From positions 1,612,001 through 1,676,000 of the forward strand of contig CP007060.1 in the NCBI GenBank assembly GCA_000230955.3: a DNA stretch of 64,000 nucleotides, in the 5' to 3' direction. A program made the translations under genes and the position numbers. Positions 7,896-16,697 of the stretch are shown here, one piece after another. This DNA is from Halobacterium sp. DL1. GTDB taxonomy: Archaea > Halobacteriota > Halobacteria > Halobacteriales > Halobacteriaceae. The notes below the pieces were generated by a model. It had not been told where the DNA came from. It ran no database searches and saw nothing but the letters and a program-made list of their open reading frames with translations. Numbering within the stretch: position 1 is the stretch's first letter; the number at the start of each line of letters is the position of its first letter.

Positions 7896-9167
7896 ATGAC
7901 TGACGACTCCCACCGCGAAACGACCGAACGGAATCGAACGACGGCGACCGACGGCGGCTCGCTGCTCACCCGGCGCCGGATGCTAGCGCTCGGCGGAACG
8001 ACAGTCGGCGCGCTCGCGTTCGGCGGGGTGTCGTTCGCCGGCGCCCAGGAGGACGACGGAGACGACGACGGCGACGGCCAGTCCGCCCGGCAGTACCGCG
8101 TGACCGTCGCGAACCTCACGCCAGGCCAGCCGTTCACCCCGCCGCTCGTCGCACTCCACCGCCCGAGCGTCGAACTGTTCTCCGTCGGCGAGCCGGCGAG
8201 CGAGCCGATCCAGGCGCTCGCCGAGAACGGCAACCTGGAACCCCTCGTCGAACTCGCCGGGAGCACGAACAGTGTCAGGGCGGCGGCAGTCGGCGACGAG
8301 CCCCTGGTCCCCGAGGAGGACCCCGGCGACACGGACTTCCCCTACTACACCGAACTGGAGCTGTCGGCGGACGCGAGCGCGACACACCTCTCGTTCGTCA
8401 GCATGCTCGTCGCGACGAACGACGGCATCGTGGGACTCGACACTGTCGAACTCCCGGACGAACTCAACGCCTCAGACACGCACTACGCGAACGGTTACGA
8501 CGTCGGAACCGAGGAGAACACGGAGTCGTTCGAGGACCTCGTCCCGGAGGCGAGTCTGCTCATCACCGGCGAAGAGTCCGACGGAACCAGCGAGAGCAAC
8601 CCCGACCTCGCCGAAGACGGCGTCATCCGCCCGCACCCCGGCATCGAAGGCGGCGGCGACCTCGACCCGGCGGTGTACGACTGGCGGGAGCCAACAGCGC
8701 TGGTGCAGGTCGAACGCATCGAGACCGACGAGGGGGACGGCGACGGCGACGGTGGCGGTGGCGGAGGCGGAGGCGGAGGCGACGGAGACCTGCAGCGGGT
8801 GTTCGAGGCCGACCTCTCTGGCGACAACGAGGTCCCAGCCGTCGACACCGACGCGTCCGGCACCGCGAGGGTGGCAGTGAGCGAGGACGGAGACCAGATC
8901 TCCTACCGTTTCCAGGTCCAGAACCTCAGCAACCCGGTTGCCGCCCACATCCACTGCGGCGGCCCCGACGAGAACGGACCGGTCGGCATCACGCTGTACA
9001 ACGACGGCGTGTTCACGCCCGGGATCGCGGCGCAACCCGACGAGGGCAACGAGTGTGACTGGGAGACCCTCGACGACGCTGTGGCTGCGATGCGCGACGG
9101 CGACACGTACGTCAACCTCCACACCGAGCAGAACCCGCAGGGAGAGATCCGGGGGCAGCTCGAGTGA
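7896..9167 (+). CDS. secreted Tat protein with spondin-N-like and CHRD domains
   Basis: A 423-residue exported protein. The N-terminus carries a twin-arginine signal (TRRRMLALGG, residues 25-34, followed by a hydrophobic stretch and an Ala-rich cleavage region). Residues about 60-200 (YRVTVANLTPGQPFTPPLVA) resemble the spondin_N domain. A glycine- and aspartate-rich linker of about 20 residues follows near 285-300. Residues about 305-423 are a CHRD domain (GDNEVPAVDTDASGTARV and VAAHIHCGG, ending NPQGEIRGQL). Such proteins are folded before export and displayed outside the cell; the ligand is unknown. It is monocistronic. Confidence 0.82.
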   Translation: MTDDSHRETTERNRTTATDGGSLLTRRRMLALGGTTVGALAFGGVSFAGAQEDDGDDDGDGQSARQYRVTVANLTPGQPFTPPLVALHRPSVELFSVGEPASEPIQALAENGNLEPLVELAGSTNSVRAAAVGDEPLVPEEDPGDTDFPYYTELELSADASATHLSFVSMLVATNDGIVGLDTVELPDELNASDTHYANGYDVGTEENTESFEDLVPEASLLITGEESDGTSESNPDLAEDGVIRPHPGIEGGGDLDPAVYDWREPTALVQVERIETDEGDGDGDGGGGGGGGGGDGDLQRVFEADLSGDNEVPAVDTDASGTARVAVSEDGDQISYRFQVQNLSNPVAAHIHCGGPDENGPVGITLYNDGVFTPGIAAQPDEGNECDWETLDDAVAAMRDGDTYVNLHTEQNPQGEIRGQLE

Positions 9168-9211
9168 ATCGGTGACGTCGGCACTGTGCCCGGTCCCACT
9201 TCTTCGGTGTC

Positions 9212-9787
9212 CTACCCCTCGTAGGCCCGCCAGAGGTAGAGCGAAGCGTACGAACGTACGGGTCGCCAGCGCTCGGCGATGTCCCGCATCTCAGCTCTCG
9301 TCGTCTCCGCGCCGTAGAGCGCCTCCATCCCCTTCCTGATGCCCAGGTCGCCGACCGGAAACACGTCCTCGCGACCCAGCGCGAACATGAGGAACATGTC
9401 CGCTGTCCACGGGCCGACGCCGGCGATGGACGTGAGTTCGTCGTGGACCGCGTCGTCGGAGAGGTCGGCGAAGAACGCCCGGTCGTAGCCCCGTTCCCGG
9501 TACGCCGTGGCAACGTTCTGCACGTAGTCCGCCTTCGCCGCGGAGAGGCCGACGTCCTGGAGGGCGAGGGGGTCCGCCGCCGCGATCACCGCCGGCGTTA
9601 CCTCGAAGCGGTCGAACAGTCGCTCCTCGATGGCGTCCGCCGACGCGATGGACACCTGCTGACGGAGGATGGAGGTAACGAGGCGCTGGAACGTGTCCTC
9701 GACCAGGTCGAGTTCGAGTTCCCCGTGTTCGGCGACGAGCGGGGCCATCTCCGGGTCCGCCCGGAGCAGGTCGTGTGGGTCGGTCAT
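9212..9787 (-). CDS. HhH-GPD base-excision DNA glycosylase (AlkA-like)
   Basis: A 191-residue glycosylase of the HhH-GPD superfamily. The helix-hairpin-helix is at about residues 118-130 (LTSIAGVGPWTAD) and the catalytic aspartate is Asp147 in FPVGDLGIRKG, the arrangement seen in 3-methyladenine glycosylase II (AlkA). It would remove alkylated bases in base-excision repair. There is no C-terminal iron-sulfur cysteine cluster, which argues against the endonuclease III/MutY branch. It is shorter than E. coli AlkA, lacking the N-terminal domain, as is common in archaea. Confidence 0.85.
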   Translation of the reverse strand: MTDPHDLLRADPEMAPLVAEHGELELDLVEDTFQRLVTSILRQQVSIASADAIEERLFDRFEVTPAVIAAADPLALQDVGLSAAKADYVQNVATAYRERGYDRAFFADLSDDAVHDELTSIAGVGPWTADMFLMFALGREDVFPVGDLGIRKGMEALYGAETTRAEMRDIAERWRPVRSYASLYLWRAYEG

Positions 9788-9812
9788 GTAGTCGGCCAGG
9801 GCTCCGGTCGCC

Positions 9813-10247
9813 CTACGTGTTTTGCTCCGCGAGGAGGAACCCCGCGAGCGCGCTGACCCCGCTGTAGGCGGCGGGCGAGACAGCGTTCACGAGGTACGCC
9901 CCAGCGAACCGGACCTGGAGCGCCTCGCCGAACGACGCGCCAGCAGCTTGGGCGGAGAGCAGCGGGTAGGTGGCGAAGACGGCAACGCCCGTCCCTACCC
10001 CGACGACCACTGCGAGCGCCGTCCCCCGGGACGTCGTTCCGGGAACGCCCATCCGTAGCGCGCCGTACAGTGGCAGACCGAGCAGCACACCGAGTCCCAG
10101 CAGAGTCGCGACAAGCGTCTGGAGGAGGAGTTCCGTGAGAGACGCTCCGAGGGCGGTACTGGTGGAGTCGAGCACGAACAGTCGGAGGACCGTGTGCGAG
10201 AACCCGACGACGAGTCCGAGGAGGGCCGCGCGACGTCTGGCGTCCAT
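9813..10247 (-). CDS. four-helix integral membrane protein of unknown function
   Basis: A 144-residue protein from the ATG at 10247. At least four hydrophobic helices are visible (about 8-28, 38-62, 75-95 and 108-140), the last with small residues (YLVNAVSPAAYSGVSALAGF). No recognised catalytic or transport motif. It lies 25 bases upstream of the glycosylase gene in the same direction, so the two may be cotranscribed. I do not recognise the family. Confidence 0.55.
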   Translation of the reverse strand: MDARRRAALLGLVVGFSHTVLRLFVLDSTSTALGASLTELLLQTLVATLLGLGVLLGLPLYGALRMGVPGTTSRGTALAVVVGVGTGVAVFATYPLLSAQAAGASFGEALQVRFAGAYLVNAVSPAAYSGVSALAGFLLAEQNT

Positions 10248-10441
10248 AGACCGGCGTTCTCGAGCGCCCGACAAGTGCGTTGTGTATCGTACTTGACCGT
10301 TCCATCCACCGCGCTCGGGCGTCGCTCATCGGTTCCGGGACGGCCCGCAACGCCGTCTCGTTCCCACGCGTGTAAACGCGTGAAACGTTGTCAGCCGGCG
10401 AGAGGGAAACCTTCAACCGGTATCCGGCAGCATCTACCTGT

Positions 10442-12415
10442 ATGGACGTAGACGACATCGAGACCGTCGCGGTGCTCGGCGCAGGCAACATGGGCCACGG
10501 CATCGCAGAGGTCGCAGCGCTCGCAGGCTTCGACGTGCACCTCCGAGACATCAACGAGGAGTTCGTCCAGAACGGCTACGACCAGATCGAGTGGTCGCTC
10601 GGCAAACTCGCCGAGAAGGAACAGATCGGGGAGGAGGATGCCGACGCCGCGCTCGACCGCGTCACGGCCTACGTGGACTTCGAGGAGGCGGTCCAGGACG
10701 TCGACTTCGTCGTCGAGGCGGTGCCCGAGAAGATGGAGATCAAGCAGGACGTCTACGAGGAACTCGAGGAGTACGCCCCCGAGGACGCCGTCTTCGCGAC
10801 GAACACGTCCAGTCTCTCCATCACCGACCTCTCGGAGTTCACCGAGCGCCCCGAGCGGTTCTGCGGAATGCACTTCTTCAACCCGCCAGTGCGGATGCAA
10901 CTCGTCGAGGTCATCTCCGGCGAACACACCGACGGCGAGGTCCTGGACCTCACCGAGGACCTCGCGGAGGAGATGGGGAAGACGCCCGTTCGCGTGCGCA
11001 GAGACTCTCCTGGCTTCATCGTCAACCGGGTGCTCGTCCCGCTGCTGAACGAGGCCGCGTGGCTCGTCCACGAGGACGAGGCGACCATCGCGGAGGTAGA
11101 CTCCACGACGAAGTACGACATCGGCCTCCCGATGGGCGCATTCGAACTCGCCGACCAGGTCGGCATCGACGTCTCCTACGACGTCCTCGACTACATGCAG
11201 GGCGTGCTCGGTGACGCCTACGAGCCGTGCCCCATGCTCGTCGAGAAGGTCGAAGCCGAGGAACTCGGGAAGAAGACCGGCAAGGGATTCTACGACTACG
11301 AGAACGGCGGCGCCGACGTGCCGACCGACGAGACACGCGACGACGTGGCTGACCGCCTCACCGCCGTGATGGCCAACGAGGTCGCCAAACTCGTCGGCAA
11401 CGACGTCGCGGACCCGGCCGAAATCGACGAGGCCGTGATGCTCGGCGCGGGCTACCCCGAGGGCCCCGCGAAGATGGCCGACACCGCTGGCATCGAACAC
11501 CTCTACGAGACGCTCGCCGACAAGTACGAGGCGAGCGGCGCGGCGCGGTACGAACCCGCCGCCGAACTCGAACGGATGGCCAGTGAGGGCGAGCAGTTCC
11601 ACGGCGCCGCAGACACCGAAGACGGTGGGTACGCCGGCTTCGACAACGTCAGCGTCACGGTGGACGGCAACGTCGGCCACCTCGAGATCGACCGCCCGCA
11701 CCGGATGAACACCATCAGCGGCGACCTCCTCGACGAACTCGGGGAGGCAATCGACGCGCTCGGCGAGGACGACGAGGTGCGCACGATTCTCCTCACGGGC
11801 GCCGGCGAGAAGGCGTTCTCCGCGGGCGCCGACGTGCAGTCGATGGCGGGCAGCGCCGACCCCATCGACGCCGTCGAACTCTCCCGGAAGGGGCAGCAGA
11901 CGTTCGGCAAACTCGAGGAGTGTGACGTCCCGGTCGTCGCCGGCATCGACGGCTACTGCCTCGGCGGCGGCATGGAACTCGCGACGTGCGCGGACATGCG
12001 CGTCGCTTCCCAGCGCAGCGAACTCGGCCAGCCCGAACACAACCTCGGCCTGCTGCCGGGGTGGGGCGGCACCCAGCGACTCAAGCACATCGTCGGCGAG
12101 GGCCGCGCGAAGGAGATCATCTTCACCGCCGAGCGCTACGACCCCGAGACGATGGCGGAGTACGGCTTCGTCAACGAGGTCGTCGAGAACGACGAACTGG
12201 CGGACCGCGCGTGGGAACTCGCCCGCGACCTCGCCGCCGGCCCGCCCATCGCTCAGACGTACACGAAGCGCGCGATGCTGGCCGGCCGCGACTCGACGGA
12301 CGCCGGCCTCGAGACCGAGGCGCAGGCGTTCGGCCAGCTGATGAACACCCAGGACCTGATGGAGGGCATCAGCGCGTTCTCCGCGGACCGCGACCCCGAC
12401 TTCGAGGGTCACTGA
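10442..12415 (+). CDS. bifunctional 3-hydroxyacyl-CoA dehydrogenase / enoyl-CoA hydratase
   Basis: A 657-residue fusion. Residues 1-290 form the NAD-binding dehydrogenase domain, with GAGNMG at 13-18 and FFNPPVRMQLVEV in the catalytic region. A second C-terminal dehydrogenase-type helical domain follows (about 305-385), and residues about 400-657 are a crotonase domain. Both hydratase glutamates are present, in GGGMELA and GQPEHNLG. It would carry out the hydration and oxidation steps of beta-oxidation or of crotonyl-CoA/acetoacetyl-CoA interconversion. The domain order is dehydrogenase first, as in many archaea. The start at 10442 is preferred over an upstream one. A paralogue lies at 60846-62786. 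Confidence 0.9.
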   Translation: MDVDDIETVAVLGAGNMGHGIAEVAALAGFDVHLRDINEEFVQNGYDQIEWSLGKLAEKEQIGEEDADAALDRVTAYVDFEEAVQDVDFVVEAVPEKMEIKQDVYEELEEYAPEDAVFATNTSSLSITDLSEFTERPERFCGMHFFNPPVRMQLVEVISGEHTDGEVLDLTEDLAEEMGKTPVRVRRDSPGFIVNRVLVPLLNEAAWLVHEDEATIAEVDSTTKYDIGLPMGAFELADQVGIDVSYDVLDYMQGVLGDAYEPCPMLVEKVEAEELGKKTGKGFYDYENGGADVPTDETRDDVADRLTAVMANEVAKLVGNDVADPAEIDEAVMLGAGYPEGPAKMADTAGIEHLYETLADKYEASGAARYEPAAELERMASEGEQFHGAADTEDGGYAGFDNVSVTVDGNVGHLEIDRPHRMNTISGDLLDELGEAIDALGEDDEVRTILLTGAGEKAFSAGADVQSMAGSADPIDAVELSRKGQQTFGKLEECDVPVVAGIDGYCLGGGMELATCADMRVASQRSELGQPEHNLGLLPGWGGTQRLKHIVGEGRAKEIIFTAERYDPETMAEYGFVNEVVENDELADRAWELARDLAAGPPIAQTYTKRAMLAGRDSTDAGLETEAQAFGQLMNTQDLMEGISAFSADRDPDFEGH

Positions 12416-12438
12416 CGCGGCCACTGGAGAACGACACG

Positions 12439-12444
12439 TTTAAA
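12439..12444 (+). promoter_or_regulatory. TATA box of tRNA-Glu
   Basis: TTTAAA within the palindrome GTTTAAAC lies about 30 bases before the first tRNA base, the normal archaeal box A distance. Confidence 0.6.
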
Positions 12445-12471
12445 CTACTCTCACGGGTACGCTGGACTGTC

Positions 12472-12546
12472 GCTCGGTTGGTGTAGTCCGGCCAATCATG
12501 TTGGCCTTTCGAGCCGACGACCAGGGTTCAAATCCCTGACCGAGCA
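12472..12546 (+). tRNA. tRNA-Glu (anticodon UUC)
   Basis: A 75-nt tRNA without intron. The acceptor stem pairs GCTCGGT (12472-12478) with ACCGAGC (12539-12545), followed by discriminator A. The anticodon stem TTGGC/GCCGA closes the loop CTTTCGA, giving anticodon TTC for Glu. The T arm is CAGGG TTCAAAT CCCTG. The CCA end is not encoded. The 3' end of the gene is duplicated about 110 bases downstream. Confidence 0.93.
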
Positions 12547-12662
12547 CTTTTCGAACGAAGTGAGAAAATCGCGCAGCGAAGGGATTCGAAGTAGAGAAGT
12601 CGCAGCCGTGAGCGTAGCGAGCGGACCGTCTTCGCGTAGTTCAAATCCCTGACCGAGCACTT
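12526..12662 (+). repeat. direct repeat of tRNA-Glu 3' end (attachment-site scar)
   Basis: The 24 bases at 12526-12549, covering the tRNA T loop, acceptor strand and three bases beyond, recur exactly at 12639-12662, 113 bases downstream. Duplicated tRNA 3' ends are the standard mark of tyrosine-integrase attachment sites in archaea. No integrase or cargo remains; the intervening 89 bases hold only short repetitive motifs such as GTGAGCGTAGCGAGCGG. It reads as an att scar left after nearly complete loss of an element. Confidence 0.65.
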
Positions 12663-12810
12663 CTCTAAAACCGAACCGCGTAGCGACTTCTGGGCGGCTA
12701 CGCACTCGTCTTTCGTAAGCGCCGAGGAGGTCCAAAACTCTCCCCGGGCATGGAACCACGCAGCTACGCCGACCGAACGTTTACCCCGGATGGCGCGCAA
12801 TCCCGGACCC

Positions 12811-13635
12811 ATGCAGGAGTTCCCGCCGATGCCGCCCGTCGAGTCCGCGCCAGCCTCCCTCTTCGACGGCGGCCACCTCTGGCTCCAGGAGTGGGTAGAC
12901 GGTGCGCCGCTACGGTTCCGGCTGCTGGAATCCGGGCTGCTCCAGTTCGCCAGCGATGAGGAGAGTCTCGACCCGGAAGACGTGCCGCTGGGCTACCGGC
13001 GGGCGGTCCGACACGTCCGGGAAAACTTCGACCGTGACGTGCTCCGGAGCGCGCTCGACGACGTCGAGTCGGCGGTGTTCTTCGGCGTCGCGCCGCGCCG
13101 GCAGTCGGTCGACTACGACTGGTCGCGCACGCCGCCGTTCCTCGGTCTGGACGTCTGGACGGCCGACGGCGACCGCCTGCTGCCGCCGGACGCGGTCGAG
13201 GCGCTCTACGAGCGTCTCGGTCTACAGCCCGTGAACACCGTCCAGAAGGAACTTCGGGCGACGGATTTCGACCCCGGGGAGTACGAACTTCCGACGTCGA
13301 ACTGGTACGACGGACCTGCGGCGGGCGTGCTGATTCGGAACAAGACCGGTGACCGCGCGAGGCTCGCGGGTCCCGCGCTCGGCGAGCTCCCGGAGCCGTT
13401 CGACGGCGACGCAGCGGCCGCAGCCGAGCAGTTCGTCACGGACGAGCGCGTCGATTCCGCGGCCGAGGTGTTACAGTCCGAGGGACAGCAGGCCGACGTG
13501 GACGCGGTGGTCGAACGAGTGGTCGAGGGAGTCGCTCGCGAGGAGTACGCTCGGCTGTTCGGGGAGGACGCGTCCGTCGACCCCGACGCGTTCAGGTCGG
13601 CGGTCGCGGCGCGGGCGAGCCGGGTGCTCGGGTGA
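12811..13635 (+). CDS. RNA/DNA-ligase-fold protein lacking the catalytic lysine
   Basis: A 274-residue protein; an ATG at 12790 would add seven residues. LQEWVDGAPLRFRL near residue 25 aligns with ligase motif I (EKxDGxxxR), but the nucleophilic lysine is tryptophan. VFFGVAPRRQSVDYDW and FLGLDVWTADGDRLLPP resemble the central ligase motifs, and GPAAGVLIRNKTGDRARL resembles the late EGxVxR motif. The C-terminal third is helical. If the homology is right, self-adenylylation is impossible and the protein would be a nucleotide or RNA-binding pseudoenzyme. The following gene starts 46 bases downstream and may be a partner. Function is not established. Confidence 0.5.
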   Translation: MQEFPPMPPVESAPASLFDGGHLWLQEWVDGAPLRFRLLESGLLQFASDEESLDPEDVPLGYRRAVRHVRENFDRDVLRSALDDVESAVFFGVAPRRQSVDYDWSRTPPFLGLDVWTADGDRLLPPDAVEALYERLGLQPVNTVQKELRATDFDPGEYELPTSNWYDGPAAGVLIRNKTGDRARLAGPALGELPEPFDGDAAAAAEQFVTDERVDSAAEVLQSEGQQADVDAVVERVVEGVAREEYARLFGEDASVDPDAFRSAVAARASRVLG

Positions 13636-13681
13636 GCTGGAATCCGTGTGCTGATACGGTCCCCCGGCGTAGGCCGCGGCG

Positions 13682-15394
13682 ATGAGCCGCCGGTTCCGCT
13701 GGACCCGACCGCTACCCGACGGCGACGCGGTGACGGTTACGCGCGTCGTCGGCGACCACGAGGAGGGCGCGGACGGTCGACAGCGTCGCTACACGCTGGA
13801 GTTCCCGCCCGGGAGCGACGCGTCCGTCGAACCCACCGACGAGGTCCGTGCTCGAGTAGAAGACGGTACACACTGGGTGACCGTCGACGACGGTGCTGGC
13901 CTGACTCGCGTTCGACTCCGGGTCAGCGACGCGACGTCCGCCGTTCGGCTCCCGTCCCCCTCGTTCGACGAGCGCTGCACGGCCGCCATCGACGGGAACG
14001 AGGCGGCGGCCCGCGACCTGCTCGGTACTGTCGCGGGACCGGTCGCGCTGGCGTTCGCGTGCGGCGAGTTCCTCGACCCGGCAGCGCTCGCAGCGCTCCT
14101 GGACACGGTCACGAGCGCGGACAGTGGCGCCTCCGACGAAATCCACGCTGCCCGGTACGACGTCCTCCGGGCAGCGATTACGACGCCTGCGGGACCGACT
14201 GTCGACAGACGCGAAGCGTTCGAGACGCTGGCCGAAGGGCTGGACGCGGCACCCGCTATCGGCGACGTGGACGCGGTGGACGCACTCGCCGACGCACTGT
14301 TCGTCGCCTGCGACTCGCCGGGGGAAGCTCGCGCACTCCTCGATTCGCTCGGCTACGACCTGCGCGACCTGGAATCGAGCGGTGACGGTCGCTTCCTCGC
14401 GTACTACCTCGCCCACGTCGCGACGACCGGCGGTGTGAGCGCGGCGAAACACGACGCCGCCAGGCGGGCGACGGACCTGTCTAGCGAGGAGGCGACGACG
14501 CGGGCCGAGAACGCGGACTACTGGGACCGCGGCGCCGCGTGGCGGGACGCCGTCGTGCCCGCCGCCGACCGCTCGTTCGAGGAGTTCGCGTACGTGCTCG
14601 CGAACGCGCTCTACTGGACCGGCGAGGTCGGACGCGGCGACTCCCGGGCCGACGAACTCTGCTTCGCGGGCGCCGCGGCCGCCGCGCGGACCATCGACCT
14701 GGAGTGGGTCGTCGGCCACGCGCGCTTCGAGCGGGCGCGCGCCGTCGGCCACCGCCACCGGAGCAAACGGAACCACGCGCTCGCGCTGGCCGCGTTCGAC
14801 CGTGCCCGCAGAATCGCCGGCCAGTACTCGTTCCTCGACCCCTGGGAGCCGAAGTACAGCCACGCCGTCGTCGCGTCGAACCGCCACTCGACCGCGGGGG
14901 ACCACGCGGCCGCCATCGAAGCGCTCGCCGAGGGACGGGACACCCTCGAAGCGCAGGACGTTCCTGCGGAGCGCCTCGAGGAGATGCTGGCGCACCTCGA
15001 CGCCCAGCGCCACGAGCGCAGCGCCATCCTCGCCGACGACCCCGAGTCAGAGGTTTCACATCTCGAATCTGCAGTCGAGAACTACGAGTCCGTGGAGTTC
15101 GAGCGCTCGCTCGAACGCGTCAGAGAGAAACTGGACGAGGCCCGCGACGCCGCCGACGCGGCCGTCGAGCACGAGGACTCGGGGGACGAGTCGAGCACTG
15201 AGTTCGTGGCCGATCTCCCCCGGAAGACGCTCCGCGCGACTGCGGACCGTGGGCCGACACTCGCCGACATACCGAGCCTCCACGACTTCCTCACGGAACC
15301 GGACCCGAACGCCGTGGGGAGCGCGGATCCTGGCGTGCTGCCGAACGAACGCGGAAACGACGGGTTCGGCGATCCCGACCCACGTGGCTACTGA
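13682..15394 (+). CDS. hypothetical protein with helical (TPR-like) repeats
   Basis: A 570-residue acidic protein that I do not recognise. Residues 1-95 look like a beta domain (RYTLEFPPG, THWVTVDDGAGLTRVRLRV). Residues about 105-470 are almost all alpha-helical with repeated helix pairs of TPR character, e.g. ADELCFAGAAAAARTIDLEW and HALALAAFDRARRIAGQYSF. The C-terminus (after about 495) is disordered and rich in Asp, Pro and Gly. There is no signal peptide or membrane helix. It follows the ligase-fold gene by 46 bases in the same direction, suggesting an operon. A scaffold or adaptor role is a guess. Confidence 0.6.
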   Translation: MSRRFRWTRPLPDGDAVTVTRVVGDHEEGADGRQRRYTLEFPPGSDASVEPTDEVRARVEDGTHWVTVDDGAGLTRVRLRVSDATSAVRLPSPSFDERCTAAIDGNEAAARDLLGTVAGPVALAFACGEFLDPAALAALLDTVTSADSGASDEIHAARYDVLRAAITTPAGPTVDRREAFETLAEGLDAAPAIGDVDAVDALADALFVACDSPGEARALLDSLGYDLRDLESSGDGRFLAYYLAHVATTGGVSAAKHDAARRATDLSSEEATTRAENADYWDRGAAWRDAVVPAADRSFEEFAYVLANALYWTGEVGRGDSRADELCFAGAAAAARTIDLEWVVGHARFERARAVGHRHRSKRNHALALAAFDRARRIAGQYSFLDPWEPKYSHAVVASNRHSTAGDHAAAIEALAEGRDTLEAQDVPAERLEEMLAHLDAQRHERSAILADDPESEVSHLESAVENYESVEFERSLERVREKLDEARDAADAAVEHEDSGDESSTEFVADLPRKTLRATADRGPTLADIPSLHDFLTEPDPNAVGSADPGVLPNERGNDGFGDPDPRGY

Positions 15395-15415
15395 GTCGGG
15401 TCGTGTTCCGGTCGA

Positions 15416-15811
15416 CTACGATTCGTGGGGGACGGAGAGGACCACTGCCTCGCCGGAGATGACCGTCTCGTCCGTCTCGGCGGTGGTGTCGACGCGCAGT
15501 CGGTCGCCGCCGAGTTCCTCGAGGACTTCCACGCGCGCGGTGACGATATCTCCGGGATAGACGGGGTTCTCGAACTGGAGGTCCTGGGAGAGGTAGACGA
15601 TGTCGCCCGGGAGGTCCGCGAGCGCGGCGCTGACGGGGCCGGCGGAGAGCATCCCGTGGGCGATGCGGCCGCCGAACATCGTCTCGCTGGCGTAGTCGTC
15701 GTCGGCGTGGATGGGGTTGTCGTCGCCGGAGAGGTCGGCGTACGTTTCGATGGTCTCCTCGGTCACGGTGATGGAGGCGTCGGCGGTGTCGCCGACGGAC
15801 GCGACTGGCAT
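15416..15811 (-). CDS. MaoC-family (R)-enoyl-CoA hydratase
   Basis: A 131-residue hotdog-fold protein from the ATG at 15811. YADLSGDDNPIHADDDYA carries the catalytic Asp and His pair of (R)-specific enoyl-CoA hydratases, followed by FGGRIAHGML. The family hydrates enoyl-CoA to (R)-3-hydroxyacyl-CoA, for beta-oxidation or polyhydroxyalkanoate supply. The frame is open a further 18 codons upstream, but family length supports the inner start. It is divergent from the alpha/beta hydrolase gene, 88 bases apart. Confidence 0.85.
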   Translation of the reverse strand: MPVASVGDTADASITVTEETIETYADLSGDDNPIHADDDYASETMFGGRIAHGMLSAGPVSAALADLPGDIVYLSQDLQFENPVYPGDIVTARVEVLEELGGDRLRVDTTAETDETVISGEAVVLSVPHES

Positions 15812-15899
15812 ACCCGGAACTCCCTGCCCGCTCGCCGAAAACCCCGTGGTTAACATGTGAAACACGGGGTTGAAGGCGGGGGTCGTGTATCAGTCACCT

Positions 15900-16697
15900 A
15901 TGGAGACGGTTTCTCGTGACGGCGTCACGCTGGCCTACGAGCGGGCGGGGCCGGCGGACGCGGAGACGGTCGTCCTCGTTGAGGGACTGGGGTACGGCCG
16001 CTGGATGTGGCACTGGCAGCGAGACGCCCTCGAAGACGAGTACGACGTGATCATCCCCGACAACCGGGGGACGGGGGACTCCGACGCCCCGGAGGGACCG
16101 TACAGCATCGCGGAGATGGCGGCGGACCTAGACGCGGTGCTCGCGGACGCAGGGGTCGAGGCGGCGCACGTCGTCGGCGCGAGCATGGGAGGGATGATAG
16201 CCCAGCAGTACGCGCTGGACTTCGACCGCGCCGAGTCGCTGACGCTGCTCTGTACGTCGCCGGGTGGTGAGCTGGCCGAACCCACGCCCTCGGAGACCCA
16301 GCAGCGGATGTTCGACGTTCCGGAGGACCTCGACGAGCGCGAGGAGATCCAGTACAAGATGGAACCGGCGGCTACCGAGCGACTGCTTGGAGACGAGGAC
16401 CTCGTGGAGCAGATAGTCGACTGGCGCCTCGAGTCCGACGCGCCCCAGCACGCCCGGGAAGCCCAGGGCGCCGCCGTCGCGGCGTTCGACGCCAGCGACC
16501 GCCTCGGAGAAATCGACGTTCCGGTGCTCGTGATGCACGGCACCGCCGACCGCGTTCTCCCCGTGGCGAACTCGCGGCTCATCCACGAACGGCTGCCGGA
16601 CAGTGACCTCGAACTCGTCGAGGGCGGCCCGCACCTGTTCTTCGTCGAGGACGCGGCGCGCGTGAACGAGACGCTCCTGGCATTCCTCGATGACTGA
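15900..16697 (+). CDS. alpha/beta hydrolase
   Basis: A 265-residue alpha/beta hydrolase of the single-domain esterase/lactonase type. The nucleophile elbow is GASMGG with Ser95; the acid is the Asp in HGTADRVLP and the histidine is in GGPHLFFVED near the C-terminus. An oxyanion-type LVEGLGYGRWMW loop precedes helix A. Related enzymes include 3-oxoadipate enol-lactonase and C-C or ester hydrolases, so substrate cannot be fixed. The start at 15900 is chosen over an upstream in-frame ATG at 15870. It overlaps the acyl-CoA synthetase gene by 8 bases. Confidence 0.8.
   Translation: METVSRDGVTLAYERAGPADAETVVLVEGLGYGRWMWHWQRDALEDEYDVIIPDNRGTGDSDAPEGPYSIAEMAADLDAVLADAGVEAAHVVGASMGGMIAQQYALDFDRAESLTLLCTSPGGELAEPTPSETQQRMFDVPEDLDEREEIQYKMEPAATERLLGDEDLVEQIVDWRLESDAPQHAREAQGAAVAAFDASDRLGEIDVPVLVMHGTADRVLPVANSRLIHERLPDSDLELVEGGPHLFFVEDAARVNETLLAFLDD

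Noticed and set aside
10442-12415. Suspected loss of a catalytic glutamate in the hydratase domain of the first fusion enzyme
   Set aside because: Aligning to crotonase shows both glutamates (GGGMELA and GQPEHNLG); the variable residue seen was not catalytic.
12472-12546. tRNA with intron
   Set aside because: The cloverleaf closes without extra bases in the anticodon loop; length is a normal 75 nt.
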